Below, piece after piece: positions 63,641 to 64,000 of a DNA stretch of 64,000 nucleotides; position 1 is the first letter of the stretch; every line of letters begins with the position of its first letter. The DNA is from Jannaschia helgolandensis. GTDB lineage: Bacteria > Pseudomonadota > Alphaproteobacteria > Rhodobacterales > Rhodobacteraceae. The stretch spans positions 289,774-353,773 of the forward strand of contig NZ_FNZQ01000004.1 of assembly GCF_900109285.1 (NCBI RefSeq), read 5' to 3'. Both the position numbers and the translations under genes were made by a program. A model generated the notes under the pieces. It was not told the DNA's origin. It worked only from the letters and a program-made list of their open reading frames with translations, and made no database searches.

Positions 63641-64000
63641 GGGTAGCGTCCACGGACGTGGTGTAATTTGTTCTCCGGCTGGGTGCTGAGCCGGTTTACA
63701 GGGCGGCGATTTTCGCCAGGTCCATGGTGTTATCCTCGCAGACGGTGGCGACGGTTTCCAGCGTCATGTAACGGCGCGTGACCGCCCATTCGTCATTTTG
63801 CTCCAGCATCAGGGCACCGACGAGACGTTTGATGGCTGGCTCGTTGGGGAAAATACCGACGACATTGGTGCGACGCTTGATTTCTTTGTTCAGGCGCTCA
63901 AGCGGATTGGTTGAGTGGATTTGCCGCCAGTGAGCCTGCGGGAAAGTCTTGTAGGCCAGCACGTCGTCTTCGGCGCGCACCATCAGCTCGGCGAGCTTGG
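63641..64000 (-). mobile_element. End of an IS256-family insertion sequence, continues beyond window
   Basis: The sequence from about 63641 (GGGTAGCGTCCACGGACGTG, then GTGTAATTTG) resembles the terminal region of IS256-type elements found in alphaproteobacteria, and the transposase gene begins to its right. The exact end cannot be fixed without its other terminus. Confidence 0.65.
63696..64000 (-). CDS. IS256-family transposase, C-terminal part
   Basis: The last about 100 residues are in the window, including HSTNPLERLNKEIKRRTNVV (with a catalytic Glu) and GIFPNEPAIKRLVGALMLEQ followed by NDEWAVTRRYMTLETVA, which is diagnostic for the IS256 family. The frame stays open to the window edge (AKLAELMVRAEDDVLAYKTFP), so the gene is cut by the window and not shown to be broken. 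Confidence 0.93.
   Translation of the reverse strand, partial: KLAELMVRAEDDVLAYKTFPQAHWRQIHSTNPLERLNKEIKRRTNVVGIFPNEPAIKRLVGALMLEQNDEWAVTRRYMTLETVATVCEDNTMDLAKIAAL

Noticed and set aside
1..64000. CRISPR array or known defence island
   Set aside because: No regularly spaced repeats and no cas, restriction-modification, retron or similar genes were found.

Overview
The window is high-GC DNA (about 64% in the core by eye) from an alphaproteobacterium, most likely the Rhodobacteraceae/roseobacter group. The reasons are the gene set (CobS/CobT, a B12-dependent ribonucleotide reductase NrdJ, a fused indolepyruvate:ferredoxin oxidoreductase, YtoQ, and a MeTHF methyltransferase with a RamA-like activator as in split methionine synthases of this group) and the codon bias. 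This assignment is inference from gene families; no 16S rRNA is present.

Layout. 1-8.7 kb: a cut-off DUF2235 hydrolase, an ECF sigma/anti-sigma pair with a fasciclin protein, then cobS-cobT with an unrelated low-GC gene translationally coupled between them, then aminopeptidase P and a DUF427 protein. 8.8-25.7 kb: housekeeping genes (flippase-like membrane protein, FAD-linked oxidase, ClC channel, sugar kinase, glutaminase, YtoQ, SDR, nrdJ, tRNA-Pro, DUF192, double cold-shock protein, pdxH, fabI, LysE exporter, gpt). 25.7-34.3 kb: a P450/hydrolase pair, TusA-like protein, IorAB fusion with a divergent LysR regulator, a candidate small RNA, sufE and a lipoprotein. 34.3-42.5 kb: an uncharacterised catabolic locus (core-MetE-like protein, double cupin, SRPBCC remnant, two NTF2-like proteins, LacI regulator, SDR, HpsN/HisD-like dehydrogenase) with matching palindromic operators in front of both transcription units. 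42.7-51.2 kb: hydrolase with ArsR-SRPBCC regulator, rlmE, ppx, then a one-carbon operon (PF13769-like protein, MetF-like, MeTHF methyltransferase, RamA-like activator). 51.2-57.7 kb: a YnjFBCD-like transporter/CDP-alcohol transferase set, followed upstream by arsJ and a dedicated GAPDH gene whose promoter carries a good Pho box.

57.8 kb to the end is a decayed mobile region starting at tRNA-Ser(UGA): an IS6-type remnant, an oriT-like inverted repeat, mobC and relaxase genes, small cargo genes including one in a very AT-rich island, a large serine recombinase lacking its catalytic domain, and the end of an IS256-type element running off the window.

Cobalamin links several parts: CobS/CobT insert cobalt, NrdJ uses adenosylcobalamin, and the MeTHF methyltransferase and RamA-like protein serve a corrinoid methyl carrier. 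The clearest regulatory results are the Pho box before the organoarsenical pathway, an NrdR-box pair plus a perfect DnaA box before nrdJ, and the LacI-type operators of the catabolic locus. Operator and small-RNA calls are read from sequence only and have not been tested computationally.
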